Below, piece after piece: positions 1 to 8,938 of a DNA stretch of 64,000 nucleotides; within the stretch, counting starts at the first letter, position 1; every line of letters starts with the position of its first letter. The notes under the pieces were generated by a model. It saw only the letters and a program-made list of their open reading frames with translations, had not been told where the DNA came from and did not search any database. The stretch comes from an uncultured Bacilli bacterium (GTDB taxonomy: Bacteria; Bacillota_I; Bacilli_A; RF39; UBA660), in contig CANRDB010000002.1 in NCBI GenBank assembly GCA_947629315.1, positions 1 through 64,000 on the forward strand, in the 5' to 3' direction. The position numbers and the translations under genes are program-made.

Positions 1-119
1 GATTCTTGGAATTAAAGGGGTGTTCAGTAGGAGGAACTACTTCTGTAACATTTAGATACAATGATAATCCAGAAGCAGCTGATACGACGAAAGGTGCAGC
101 TATTAAAGAAGAGGAATAA
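1..119 (+). CDS. type IV pilin-like protein, C-terminal fragment (cut by window edge)
   Basis: The window opens inside a reading frame (first full codon at 3) that ends at TAA 117-119. Its last 38 residues are almost the same as the C-terminus of the pilin-like protein at 241-702, including the EGC/KGC-SVGG segment and the terminal IKEEE. It is therefore a third tandem copy of that gene, with its prepilin N-terminus outside the window. The DNA differs from the next copy at only about ten positions over this stretch, which suggests recent duplication or gene conversion. Its function cannot be judged separately from its neighbours. Confidence 0.8.
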   Translation, partial: FLELKGCSVGGTTSVTFRYNDNPEAADTTKGAAIKEEE

Positions 120-146
120 AGTTCAACGATGTTGAACTTTTTTTTG
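119..146 (+). terminator. intrinsic terminator of first pilin copy
   Basis: Inverted repeat GTTCAAC (121-127) / GTTGAAC (131-137) with a GAT loop, followed by eight or more T. It begins right after the stop codon. The same hairpin recurs after the second copy. Confidence 0.9.
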
Positions 147-178
147 CCGAAATGGATAAAATTTAGTCGAAAAAAAAT

Positions 179-207
179 TTGACCCGGTCCTCAATTTATG
201 ATATGAT
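179..207 (+). promoter_or_regulatory. sigma-A type promoter of second pilin copy
   Basis: TTGACC at 179-184, a 17-base spacer, then TATGAT at 202-207. A purine-rich stretch containing TCGAAAAAAA lies just upstream of the -35 element and is also found before the third copy. Confidence 0.85.
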
Positions 208-240
208 GGTATCGTATAAGAAGGTAAGGTGGTGAGTTGA

Positions 241-702
241 ATGAAGATGAACAAGAAAGGATTTACATTAATTGAGTTGTTAGCCGTAATCGTAATCTTA
301 GCTGTTATTGCGTTAATAGCTTCTCCAATTATTTTGGGAATTATCCAAAATGCAAGAGAGTCTTCTATGGCAAGATCAGTAGAAGGTTATGCAGATGGTG
401 TAAAACAAGCAATTACAGGAGCTATGTCAGATCCAAGTTATATGGGTGGTGACGTAACAGTATCATCAGATGGACAAACAGCAACTGTAGGAGAAAAAGG
501 ACAAGCAGGATATGTAGAGAAGAAAGTATCTTATAGTGGAAGTACGGTATCATGTACAACTGTAAATTATGATCCAAAAACTGGATTCTTAAAATTAGAG
601 GGATGCTCAGTAGGAGGAACTACTTCCGTAACATTTAGATACAATGATAATCCAGAAGCAGAAGATACGACGAAAGGTGCAGCTATTAAAGAAGAGGAAT
701 AA
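241..702 (+). CDS. type IV pilin-like protein (second tandem copy)
   Basis: A 153-residue protein with a class III prepilin leader: short basic MKMNKKG, then FTLIELL, with expected prepilin-peptidase cleavage between G7 and F8 and the conserved Glu at mature position 5. A hydrophobic helix (about 8-35) is followed by a small globular domain with two cysteines (C105, C122) that could form a disulfide. Major pilins and pseudopilins share this plan. The start at 241 follows GGTGGTGAG; an in-frame ATG at 247 is also possible. It has its own promoter and terminator, so it is a single-gene unit. No pilus assembly genes are in this window, so whether it forms a pilus, a pseudopilus or a DNA-uptake fibre is unknown. 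Confidence 0.9.
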   Translation: MKMNKKGFTLIELLAVIVILAVIALIASPIILGIIQNARESSMARSVEGYADGVKQAITGAMSDPSYMGGDVTVSSDGQTATVGEKGQAGYVEKKVSYSGSTVSCTTVNYDPKTGFLKLEGCSVGGTTSVTFRYNDNPEAEDTTKGAAIKEEE

Positions 703-727
703 AGTTCAACGATGTTGAACTTTTTTT
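702..727 (+). terminator. intrinsic terminator of second pilin copy
   Basis: GTTCAAC (704-710) / GTTGAAC (714-720) with a GAT loop and seven T. The stem and loop are identical to the terminator at 119-146. Confidence 0.9.
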
Positions 728-757
728 GTCAAGTCAAAAAGTTTTTTCTCGAAAAAA

Positions 758-786
758 TTGACCCGTTTTATAATTTGTGATACGAT
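758..786 (+). promoter_or_regulatory. sigma-A type promoter of third pilin copy
   Basis: TTGACC at 758-763, a 17-base spacer, then TACGAT at 781-786. The CGAAAAAATTGACCCG block is shared with the promoter of the second copy. Confidence 0.8.
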
Positions 787-812
787 AATAAAAGGTAGAA
801 GGGTAGTGAATT

Positions 813-1295
813 ATGGAGAAAAAACGACAAGGTTTTACCTTGATTGAACTGTTAGCAGTCATTGTAATCTTAGCTGTTATTGCATTAATAGCCTCTCCAA
901 TTATTTTAGGAATTATTCAAAATTCCAGAGAGTCTTCTATGGCAAGATCAGTAGAAGGTTATGCAGATGGAGTGGAACAAGCAATTACAGGAGCGATGTC
1001 AGATCCAAGTTATATGGGTGGTGACGTAGTCGTTGCTGATGATGGACAAATTGCTAAAGTTGGTTTAAAGGGACAGAATGGATATATAGAAAAAGTAGTT
1101 AGTTACAGTGGTAGTAAAGTACGCTGTGATGTAGTCAATTATGATGTAGAGACAGGATTTCTTCAATTAGAGGGATGTACTGTTGGAGGAAGCAATATTA
1201 AGTTCCGATTCTATGATAATCCTAGTGATGGAAAAGATGCTGATGGCAATACGATAGTAACTACTAGAGGAGCTGCTGTAAAAATGGAAACATAA
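813..1295 (+). CDS. type IV pilin-like protein (third tandem copy)
   Basis: A 160-residue paralogue of the upstream gene. The leader MEKKRQG|FTLIELL keeps the prepilin-peptidase site at G7/F8, and the first 70 residues are nearly identical to the second copy. After about residue 72 it diverges, although both cysteines stay at 105 and 122, and the C-terminal tail is longer. The conserved N-half with a variable C-half is the usual pattern for co-assembling major and minor pilins or for pilin variants. It has its own promoter at 758-786 and terminator at 1298-1322. No assembly ATPase, platform protein or peptidase is nearby. Confidence 0.9.
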   Translation: MEKKRQGFTLIELLAVIVILAVIALIASPIILGIIQNSRESSMARSVEGYADGVEQAITGAMSDPSYMGGDVVVADDGQIAKVGLKGQNGYIEKVVSYSGSKVRCDVVNYDVETGFLQLEGCTVGGSNIKFRFYDNPSDGKDADGNTIVTTRGAAVKMET

Positions 1296-1297
1296 AG

Positions 1298-1322
1298 AGT
1301 TCAAAGAAATTTGAACTTTTTT
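1298..1322 (+). terminator. intrinsic terminator of third pilin copy
   Basis: AGTTCAAA (1298-1305) / TTTGAACT (1310-1317) with a GAAA loop and a T-run. The stem differs slightly from the two upstream pilin terminators. Confidence 0.88.
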
Positions 1323-1379
1323 ATATCTAGGAAATTTCATAAAAACATGTTATAATAGCACAAGAAAAGGGGGATACCC

Positions 1380-2690
1380 ATGAAAAAACCAGTTGTTGCT
1401 TTATTAGGAAGGCCGAATGTAGGAAAGAGTACGATTTTTAATCGTTTGGTAGGAAAGAAAATATCCATTATGGAAGATACACCCGGCATTACTAGAGATA
1501 GAATTTATGGCAATGTCGAATACGGGGATTATCGTTTTCACCTAGTTGATACCGGTGGAATTGATATCGAAAATAATGCTTTTCAAGATGAAATTAAAAT
1601 GCAAGCAAATCTAGCAATCGATGAAGCAGATGTCATTGTTTTTGTGGTAGATGGTAAAGAGGGATTGACTGCTAATGATTTTGCGGTTCGGGATATGCTT
1701 TTAAAAAGTCAAAAAAAAGTAATTGTTGCCATCAACAAATGTGACAGTAATAAAATAAAAGAGACTGAATATGAATTCTATGAATTGGGATTTGAAAAGT
1801 ATTTTCAAGTGAGTGGCGAACACAATATCGGCATGATGGAATTGTTAGAGGAAATTGTGCGAGAGTTTGACCCAATTGTCGAAGAATACAAAGATATGAT
1901 TAAATTCTCGATTATTGGAAGACCAAATGTTGGTAAGAGTAGTTTAGTGAATGCTCTTTTAAATGAAGACCGAGTAATTGTTAGTGAAGTAGCCGGTACG
2001 ACAAGGGATGCTATAGACACCGTTTTTACGTATCACGGCGAAGAGTATGTTGTGATTGATACGGCTGGTATGAGAAAAAAAGGACGTGTCTATGAGAAAA
2101 TTGAAAAATACAGTCTTTTAAGAAGTATGAAAGCGATTGATCGGTCCGATGTTTGTCTCATTGTTTTAAATGCAGAAGAGGGAATTGTAGAACACGATAA
2201 ACATATTGCTGGATATGCTATCGAGGCTGGAAAAGCAGTAGTGTTAGTAGTCAATAAATGGGATACTGTTGCTAATAAAGATACGGAGATTAAGAAATGG
2301 AAAAAAGATATTGAGAATAACTTTTCTTTCATGCCATATGCACCTATCGTCTTTTTAAGTGCTAAAACTAAGAAGAGAATTCATACCCTTATGCCAGAAG
2401 TATTGCGTGCTTATGAAAGTAGTACGAAACAGATTAAGACTAGTCTTCTCAATAGTGTGTTGACAGATGCTTATTCTTTGAATTTACCACCTACTTACAA
2501 AGGAAAAAGATTAAAGATTTATTTCAGTACTCAAGTCAGCGTTCAACCACCTACTTTTCAAATTCAAGTGAATAGTAAGGGATTAATTCATTTCTCTTAT
2601 GAACGATATTTGGAGAATAAAATTCGAGAATCTTTTGATTTTACTGGTACTCCGATTGTATTACAATTTAAAAACAAAGGGGAACAATAA
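1380..2690 (+). CDS. der: ribosome-assembly GTPase Der (EngA)
   Basis: A 436-residue double GTPase, the usual Der length. Two G domains are visible: the first P-loop GRPNVGKST starts at residue 10, with DTPG and NKCD motifs; the second P-loop GRPNVGKSS is near residue 180, with DTAG and NKWD. A C-terminal KH-like domain follows (about 350-436). Der is an essential cytoplasmic factor for maturation of the 50S subunit. The start follows AAGGGGG. A strong terminator follows the gene, so it is probably transcribed alone or from the region after the pilins. Confidence 0.98.
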   Translation: MKKPVVALLGRPNVGKSTIFNRLVGKKISIMEDTPGITRDRIYGNVEYGDYRFHLVDTGGIDIENNAFQDEIKMQANLAIDEADVIVFVVDGKEGLTANDFAVRDMLLKSQKKVIVAINKCDSNKIKETEYEFYELGFEKYFQVSGEHNIGMMELLEEIVREFDPIVEEYKDMIKFSIIGRPNVGKSSLVNALLNEDRVIVSEVAGTTRDAIDTVFTYHGEEYVVIDTAGMRKKGRVYEKIEKYSLLRSMKAIDRSDVCLIVLNAEEGIVEHDKHIAGYAIEAGKAVVLVVNKWDTVANKDTEIKKWKKDIENNFSFMPYAPIVFLSAKTKKRIHTLMPEVLRAYESSTKQIKTSLLNSVLTDAYSLNLPPTYKGKRLKIYFSTQVSVQPPTFQIQVNSKGLIHFSYERYLENKIRESFDFTGTPIVLQFKNKGEQ

Positions 2691-2698
2691 TCCTTTTG

Positions 2699-4744
<2,046 letters not shown>

Positions 4745-4775
4745 ATATCTATTTTCCTTTTTATGGAAAACATGC

Positions 4776-4781
4776 TATAAT
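4776..4781 (+). promoter_or_regulatory. extended -10 element upstream of the PFL-like gene
   Basis: TGC-TATAAT, with TATAAT at 4776-4781. The -35 region (TTTCCT, 17 bases upstream) is weak, but the TGN extension is good. It sits 31 bases before the ATG at 4813. Confidence 0.6.
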
Positions 4782-4812
4782 GAATGTGACATACTAGCCT
4801 AGAGGTGATACA

Positions 4813-7038
4813 ATGAACGAATGGAATGGGTTTCTAGGAGAAACCTGGAAAAAAAGAATTGATATAGAAGATTTTATTGTCCATAATTATAAAGAGTATC
4901 GTGAAGGTGAAAAGTTCTTAGTCAAAAGTTCTAAGAAGACGTCTAAAGTTTGGAGTCGTTGTCAAAAATTATTAGAGAAAGAAACCATTACGAAAGTATT
5001 GGATGTTGAAACGTTAGCGATTGCTGGAATCGACAATTTCGATGCTGGATATATCGATAAAAAAAATGAAGTGATTGTTGGTTTACAAACTGATGAACCT
5101 TTAAAGCGAATCATGAATCCCTTAGGAGGAATGGATGTCGTGAAAGAGGCATTGAACTCTTATGGATATTCCTTAAATCGTGATATAGAGGATAAATTTA
5201 CAGAGTATCATAAGACTTATCAAGAAGGTATTATGGATACTTATTCAAAGGAAATTTTAAAGTACCGGGATGCGAAAGTGTTAAGTACTTTACCAGAGAC
5301 CTATGGGCGAGGAAAAGTTTTGGGAGATTATCGACGTTTAGCGCTCTATGGAGTGGATTACCTCATTCGTAGAAAGAAAAGAGATTTAGAAAAACTAATT
5401 ACTCCAATGAATTTTGCGATGGTAAGAACGAGAGAAGAAGTAGAGGAACAAATTAAGGCACTAGAAGATATCAAATGGATGGCATCGCGCTATGATATCG
5501 ATATTGGTAGACCTGCCAGCAATGCGAAAGAAGCATTTCAGTGGGTGTATTTTGCCTATTTAGCGACGATTAAACAGAATAATGGAGTCTTTAATTCTTT
5601 TGGAAGAACAGCAACCTTCTTAGATATTTATATAGAGAGAGATTTAGCGAATGGTACCTTAACAGAAGAGGGAGCACAGGAGCTAGTTGATCAGTTGATT
5701 ATTAAGTTACGTTTAGTGAGACATTTACGGAAAAATGATTACCGTGAGAATTTGATTGGAGAACCTACTTGGGTTACAGAGTCCATTGCCGGTATGTGTG
5801 ATGAAGAACATTCCTTTGTTACGAAAACATCTTTTCGCTTTTTACATACCCTTGAAAATTTAGGTTCTTCTCCAGAACCAAACTTTACTATCCTATGGTC
5901 TTCCAAGTTACCAGAACCTTTTCAAAAATATGCATCCAAATTAGCGATAGATACTCATGTCATTCAATTTGTTAATGATGACTTGATTCGACCAATTTAT
6001 GGACGAGATTATGCCATTACGGGTTCAGCGTCTCCTGTAAAATTGGGGTCACAAATAATCTATTATGGAGCTACTTGTAATCTTCCTAAATTGTTGCTTT
6101 ATGCGATTAATGGGGGAAAAGATGAGATTACGAAAGAGATGATGGTTGAGGGATTAGAACCTCTTTCAGGAAATACTTTAGATTATCAAGTAGTGGTTAA
6201 AAACTTTATTAAGACCGTTCAAAAGTTAATAGATGTTTATGTAGATGCTTTGACGATTGTGCACTACATGCAAGATCGATATGGTTATGAATCCTCTGTG
6301 ATGGCATTTTTAAATACGATTGTCGAGCGAAAAATGTCATTTGGTATAACCGGTCTTTCTACGGTAGTGGATTCTTTATCCGCTATTCGTTATGGAGGAT
6401 TAACTTTAGAGCGAAACGAAGAGGGCTTTGTCATGTCTTATAAGACGGAACAAGACTTTCCAAAATACGGTAATCAAGATGAGCGAGCAGATAAAATTGC
6501 TACGGATATCATTAAGATTTTCTATCGTATCCTTTCTGAAAAACATCTTTACCGGAATGCGCAAGCACGTATCTCTTTACAGACGGTGGCTGATCATGTC
6601 TATTATGGGGAACAAACCGATGCGACTCCAGATGGAAGAGAAGCAAATACGCCATTTGCTCCAGGAGCAAGTCCTAGTGATGGGATGGATAGTACAGGAG
6701 CGAAAAATTCTCTTCTTAGTGTAGCAAAGATTCCTTATCAAGGAGTTTGTGAAGATGGCATTACCAATAATTTTTCAATCTCTCCCAATGCGTTAGGAGA
6801 CCAAGAAGAAGAGAGAATTGATAAATTCATTGATTTGATGAATACCTATTTCCAGGCGGGAGGAGAACATTTAAATATCAATGTCGTTTCCAAAAAGCAA
6901 TTATTAAATGCTCAAAAATCTCCTGAGAAATATAATCAATTGATTGTTCGATATGCAGAATGTGGAGTTCGTTTTCATCAACTAAATCGTTCGCAACAAG
7001 AAGAATTGCTCAGTCGGACGTTTCATGCGGATATTTAA
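4813..7038 (+). CDS. pyruvate formate-lyase homologue lacking the catalytic residues
   Basis: A 741-residue protein that aligns end to end with PflB as I recall the E. coli sequence, including DAGYID, YGRG..GDYRR, SFGRT, WVTESI (the Trp333 region) and NPEKY-like C-terminal segments. Three key sites are changed. The paired cysteines (E. coli 418/419, in YAIACCVSP) are G404-S405 in YAITGSASP. The substrate arginine (Arg435) is T421. The glycyl-radical glycine (RVSGYAV) is E716 in RYAECGV, with a glycine two residues later at 718. I confirmed these codons in the DNA at 6022-6027 and 6958-6960. By known PFL chemistry it should not cleave pyruvate. No pflA activase is adjacent. A structural, regulatory or new role is inferred. 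The frame is intact, so it is not decaying. Confidence 0.9.
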   Translation: MNEWNGFLGETWKKRIDIEDFIVHNYKEYREGEKFLVKSSKKTSKVWSRCQKLLEKETITKVLDVETLAIAGIDNFDAGYIDKKNEVIVGLQTDEPLKRIMNPLGGMDVVKEALNSYGYSLNRDIEDKFTEYHKTYQEGIMDTYSKEILKYRDAKVLSTLPETYGRGKVLGDYRRLALYGVDYLIRRKKRDLEKLITPMNFAMVRTREEVEEQIKALEDIKWMASRYDIDIGRPASNAKEAFQWVYFAYLATIKQNNGVFNSFGRTATFLDIYIERDLANGTLTEEGAQELVDQLIIKLRLVRHLRKNDYRENLIGEPTWVTESIAGMCDEEHSFVTKTSFRFLHTLENLGSSPEPNFTILWSSKLPEPFQKYASKLAIDTHVIQFVNDDLIRPIYGRDYAITGSASPVKLGSQIIYYGATCNLPKLLLYAINGGKDEITKEMMVEGLEPLSGNTLDYQVVVKNFIKTVQKLIDVYVDALTIVHYMQDRYGYESSVMAFLNTIVERKMSFGITGLSTVVDSLSAIRYGGLTLERNEEGFVMSYKTEQDFPKYGNQDERADKIATDIIKIFYRILSEKHLYRNAQARISLQTVADHVYYGEQTDATPDGREANTPFAPGASPSDGMDSTGAKNSLLSVAKIPYQGVCEDGITNNFSISPNALGDQEEERIDKFIDLMNTYFQAGGEHLNINVVSKKQLLNAQKSPEKYNQLIVRYAECGVRFHQLNRSQQEELLSRTFHADI

Positions 7039-7043
7039 TTTGA

Positions 7044-7069
7044 AGTAGATGGACATCATCTACTTTTTC
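7044..7069 (+). terminator. intrinsic terminator after the PFL-like gene
   Basis: AGTAGATG (7044-7051) / CATCTACT (7057-7064) hairpin followed by a T-run. Confidence 0.85.
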
Positions 7070-7070
7070 A

Positions 7071-7099
7071 TTGACAGAAAGTATCCCTCGTGGTATGAT
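7071..7099 (+). promoter_or_regulatory. sigma-A type promoter of the transglutaminase-like gene
   Basis: Perfect -35 TTGACA at 7071-7076, a 17-base spacer, and TATGAT at 7094-7099. It immediately follows the terminator at 7044-7069, so the two genes are separate units. Confidence 0.88.
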
Positions 7100-7119
7100 A
7101 CGTCCTATTGGGTGATAAG

Positions 7120-8796
7120 ATGCAAGGAAAAAGATTTCTAGAAGAAAAATTATTTTTATTGACCCATCAGAAGACATTTTCGTTAATGTCATTTAAAAAG
7201 AAAAAAGATTGGTTAAAACATTCTTCTTTACAGGAAGCAACCTTAAAGGGAACTTTAGAAGAGTATTTATCCTATCGGTTAGAACAGGAAGATTTAGAAG
7301 AGATAGACGAACAATCTAATATCCGAAAAATTGTCTATGAAATTCAAGATTATCATTTTTGTTTAGCTGGAAATTTTTCTTATAAAGACATCGAAATTTC
7401 TTATGATATGCCAAACAAGGAACAACTTCCGAATTCCTCTTTTTTGTTGTGGATTGTGACAGATGATTTAGAAGAATGTTTTAAGAAATTGATGTCTTTA
7501 GCGCAAGGTGTAGAATCTTCTTATCATTGTGCCGTACTTGGAAATTGGGGGGTTCCTTTTTTCTTTACGAATCATTATGGCAGTAATGTCTATTTGGAAT
7601 GTTTGAATTTATTGCCAAAAGAATTGTTTAAAAGAGTGATAGAGTCTCTTTTTCTGCTATCTGATTCAAAGGAGACTTCAGAATCTTGGTGGGAAGATTG
7701 TTATCAAGATGTCTATGAATCTTTACAACAAGAGATTATTGCAAGACCAGAAGTTTTAAAAATGGTCATTCAAGATGCGTTAACGAATGGCGAAGCATAT
7801 GAACGACCTAGTTTACCTCATATTTTGACACTCATCCGAACATCGGATTCCTCCATCATCTTACATTTTCACGACGATTCTCGGTTAATGGATATTCTTT
7901 CCTTTTTAGGAGAGATAGATGAATTTTCTAGTCTTCTATCTTCTATTGAATTAGAATTATCCAATCAAGATTATGAAGAATTACCTCTCTTTCTTCCTTA
8001 TCAAGAAAAATATGAAATCAAAATTCTATATAGTGAGGAGCAAAGGGGAGATGTCCGTGATGCTGCAACGGTGGAAGAGTTCTTAAAGATGCGCAAGGAA
8101 CTTCGATATTTTGAACAACTATTGCGAGAGTTCGATTCGCCTCTAGAAAAGATTTTAGTGGCCTATGAACTTTGTCGTCAGTATCCTTACCAGGAAGATC
8201 ATGATAATGAGTGGAATTCTCGTTTTCTTCATAAAATTTTCTATACCCATCATATCGTATGCATTGGCTATGCGAAAATATTGAATCATGTCCTTCGGCA
8301 AGAGAAAATTCCTAATGAGGTAATGGGTATTTGGAAAAAGCAAGGGGATGATGTTGGCCATGCTTTTAATTTCGTTAGAGTGGACGATTCTAAATATCAA
8401 GTATATGGAGAATATGCTCTGGATGTCACTGCTGATGCGTTAGATAGTGAAGAGCAGAACTGGGAAGAGGCATTTGCTTTCTTTCACGGATTTATGATTC
8501 CTCAGCAAGAACTAGTTTCTCACTTTTCTAACTATGATGAAGAATTGATGCAACGAGAGCAACAAAGAATAGAGAAAATCCTTTTTGCGAGGGAAGAAGA
8601 ATACAAGAAATATCGTGATGAGACAAAGAAATTGTCTTGGGAGACTTTTCTGACGGTCTACGAAAACGTCCATAAAAAATTAGGCGAATCTACGGAAGAA
8701 ATCGAACGGAAAATGAGAGGAATTCTCTCTTGGAATACGGATACCCAACCATCCTCTTCTCAAGAATCCCCAAAAATAAAGAGAGTAAAATCTTGA
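7120..8796 (+). CDS. large cytoplasmic protein with a transglutaminase-like domain
   Basis: A 558-residue protein without signal peptide or membrane segment. I start it at ATG 7120, behind GGGTGAT; a TTG at 7108 would overlap that ribosome site. Residues about 340-450 carry a transglutaminase-like pattern: C381 in VCIGYAKIL, H414 in GHAFNFVRV and D435 in YALDVTAD, the Cys-His-Asp triad order and spacing of the superfamily. The N-terminal 330 residues are acidic and not recognised, and the C-terminus is charged and helical. Such domains act as peptidases, amidases or crosslinkers; the substrate is unknown. It follows the PFL-like gene but has its own promoter. Confidence 0.75.
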   Translation: MQGKRFLEEKLFLLTHQKTFSLMSFKKKKDWLKHSSLQEATLKGTLEEYLSYRLEQEDLEEIDEQSNIRKIVYEIQDYHFCLAGNFSYKDIEISYDMPNKEQLPNSSFLLWIVTDDLEECFKKLMSLAQGVESSYHCAVLGNWGVPFFFTNHYGSNVYLECLNLLPKELFKRVIESLFLLSDSKETSESWWEDCYQDVYESLQQEIIARPEVLKMVIQDALTNGEAYERPSLPHILTLIRTSDSSIILHFHDDSRLMDILSFLGEIDEFSSLLSSIELELSNQDYEELPLFLPYQEKYEIKILYSEEQRGDVRDAATVEEFLKMRKELRYFEQLLREFDSPLEKILVAYELCRQYPYQEDHDNEWNSRFLHKIFYTHHIVCIGYAKILNHVLRQEKIPNEVMGIWKKQGDDVGHAFNFVRVDDSKYQVYGEYALDVTADALDSEEQNWEEAFAFFHGFMIPQQELVSHFSNYDEELMQREQQRIEKILFAREEEYKKYRDETKKLSWETFLTVYENVHKKLGESTEEIERKMRGILSWNTDTQPSSSQESPKIKRVKS

Positions 8797-8832
8797 TAAG
8801 ACGAATGGAAAAGATATCATTCTATAAAAATG

Positions 8833-8858
8833 AAACGAATGGATGCACATTCGTTTTT
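8833..8858 (+). terminator. intrinsic terminator after the transglutaminase-like gene
   Basis: AAACGAATG (8833-8841) / CATTCGTTT (8848-8856) with a six-base loop, continuing in T. Confidence 0.8.
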
Positions 8859-8873
8859 AATTTTAAGAATTTG

Positions 8874-8882
8874 TGATATAAT
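8874..8882 (+). promoter_or_regulatory. extended -10 promoter element of nifJ
   Basis: TGA-TATAAT with TATAAT at 8877-8882, 57 bases before the nifJ start. No good -35 hexamer is seen, as expected for an extended -10 promoter. Confidence 0.55.
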
Positions 8883-8938
8883 GAAATAGAATACAAGGAG
8901 TGCACAGAGATGTGCATCTAAAAGATTGGGTGAGGATT

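Noticed and set aside
1517..1900. TGTCGAA-like words inside coding sequences (for example in der) as Spo0A boxes
   Set aside because: A seven-base word occurs by chance in coding DNA; only intergenic sites near promoters were kept.
4752..4770. TTTTCC/GGAAAA hairpin after ligA as a terminator
   Set aside because: No T-run follows; the sequence leads directly into the promoter of the next gene.
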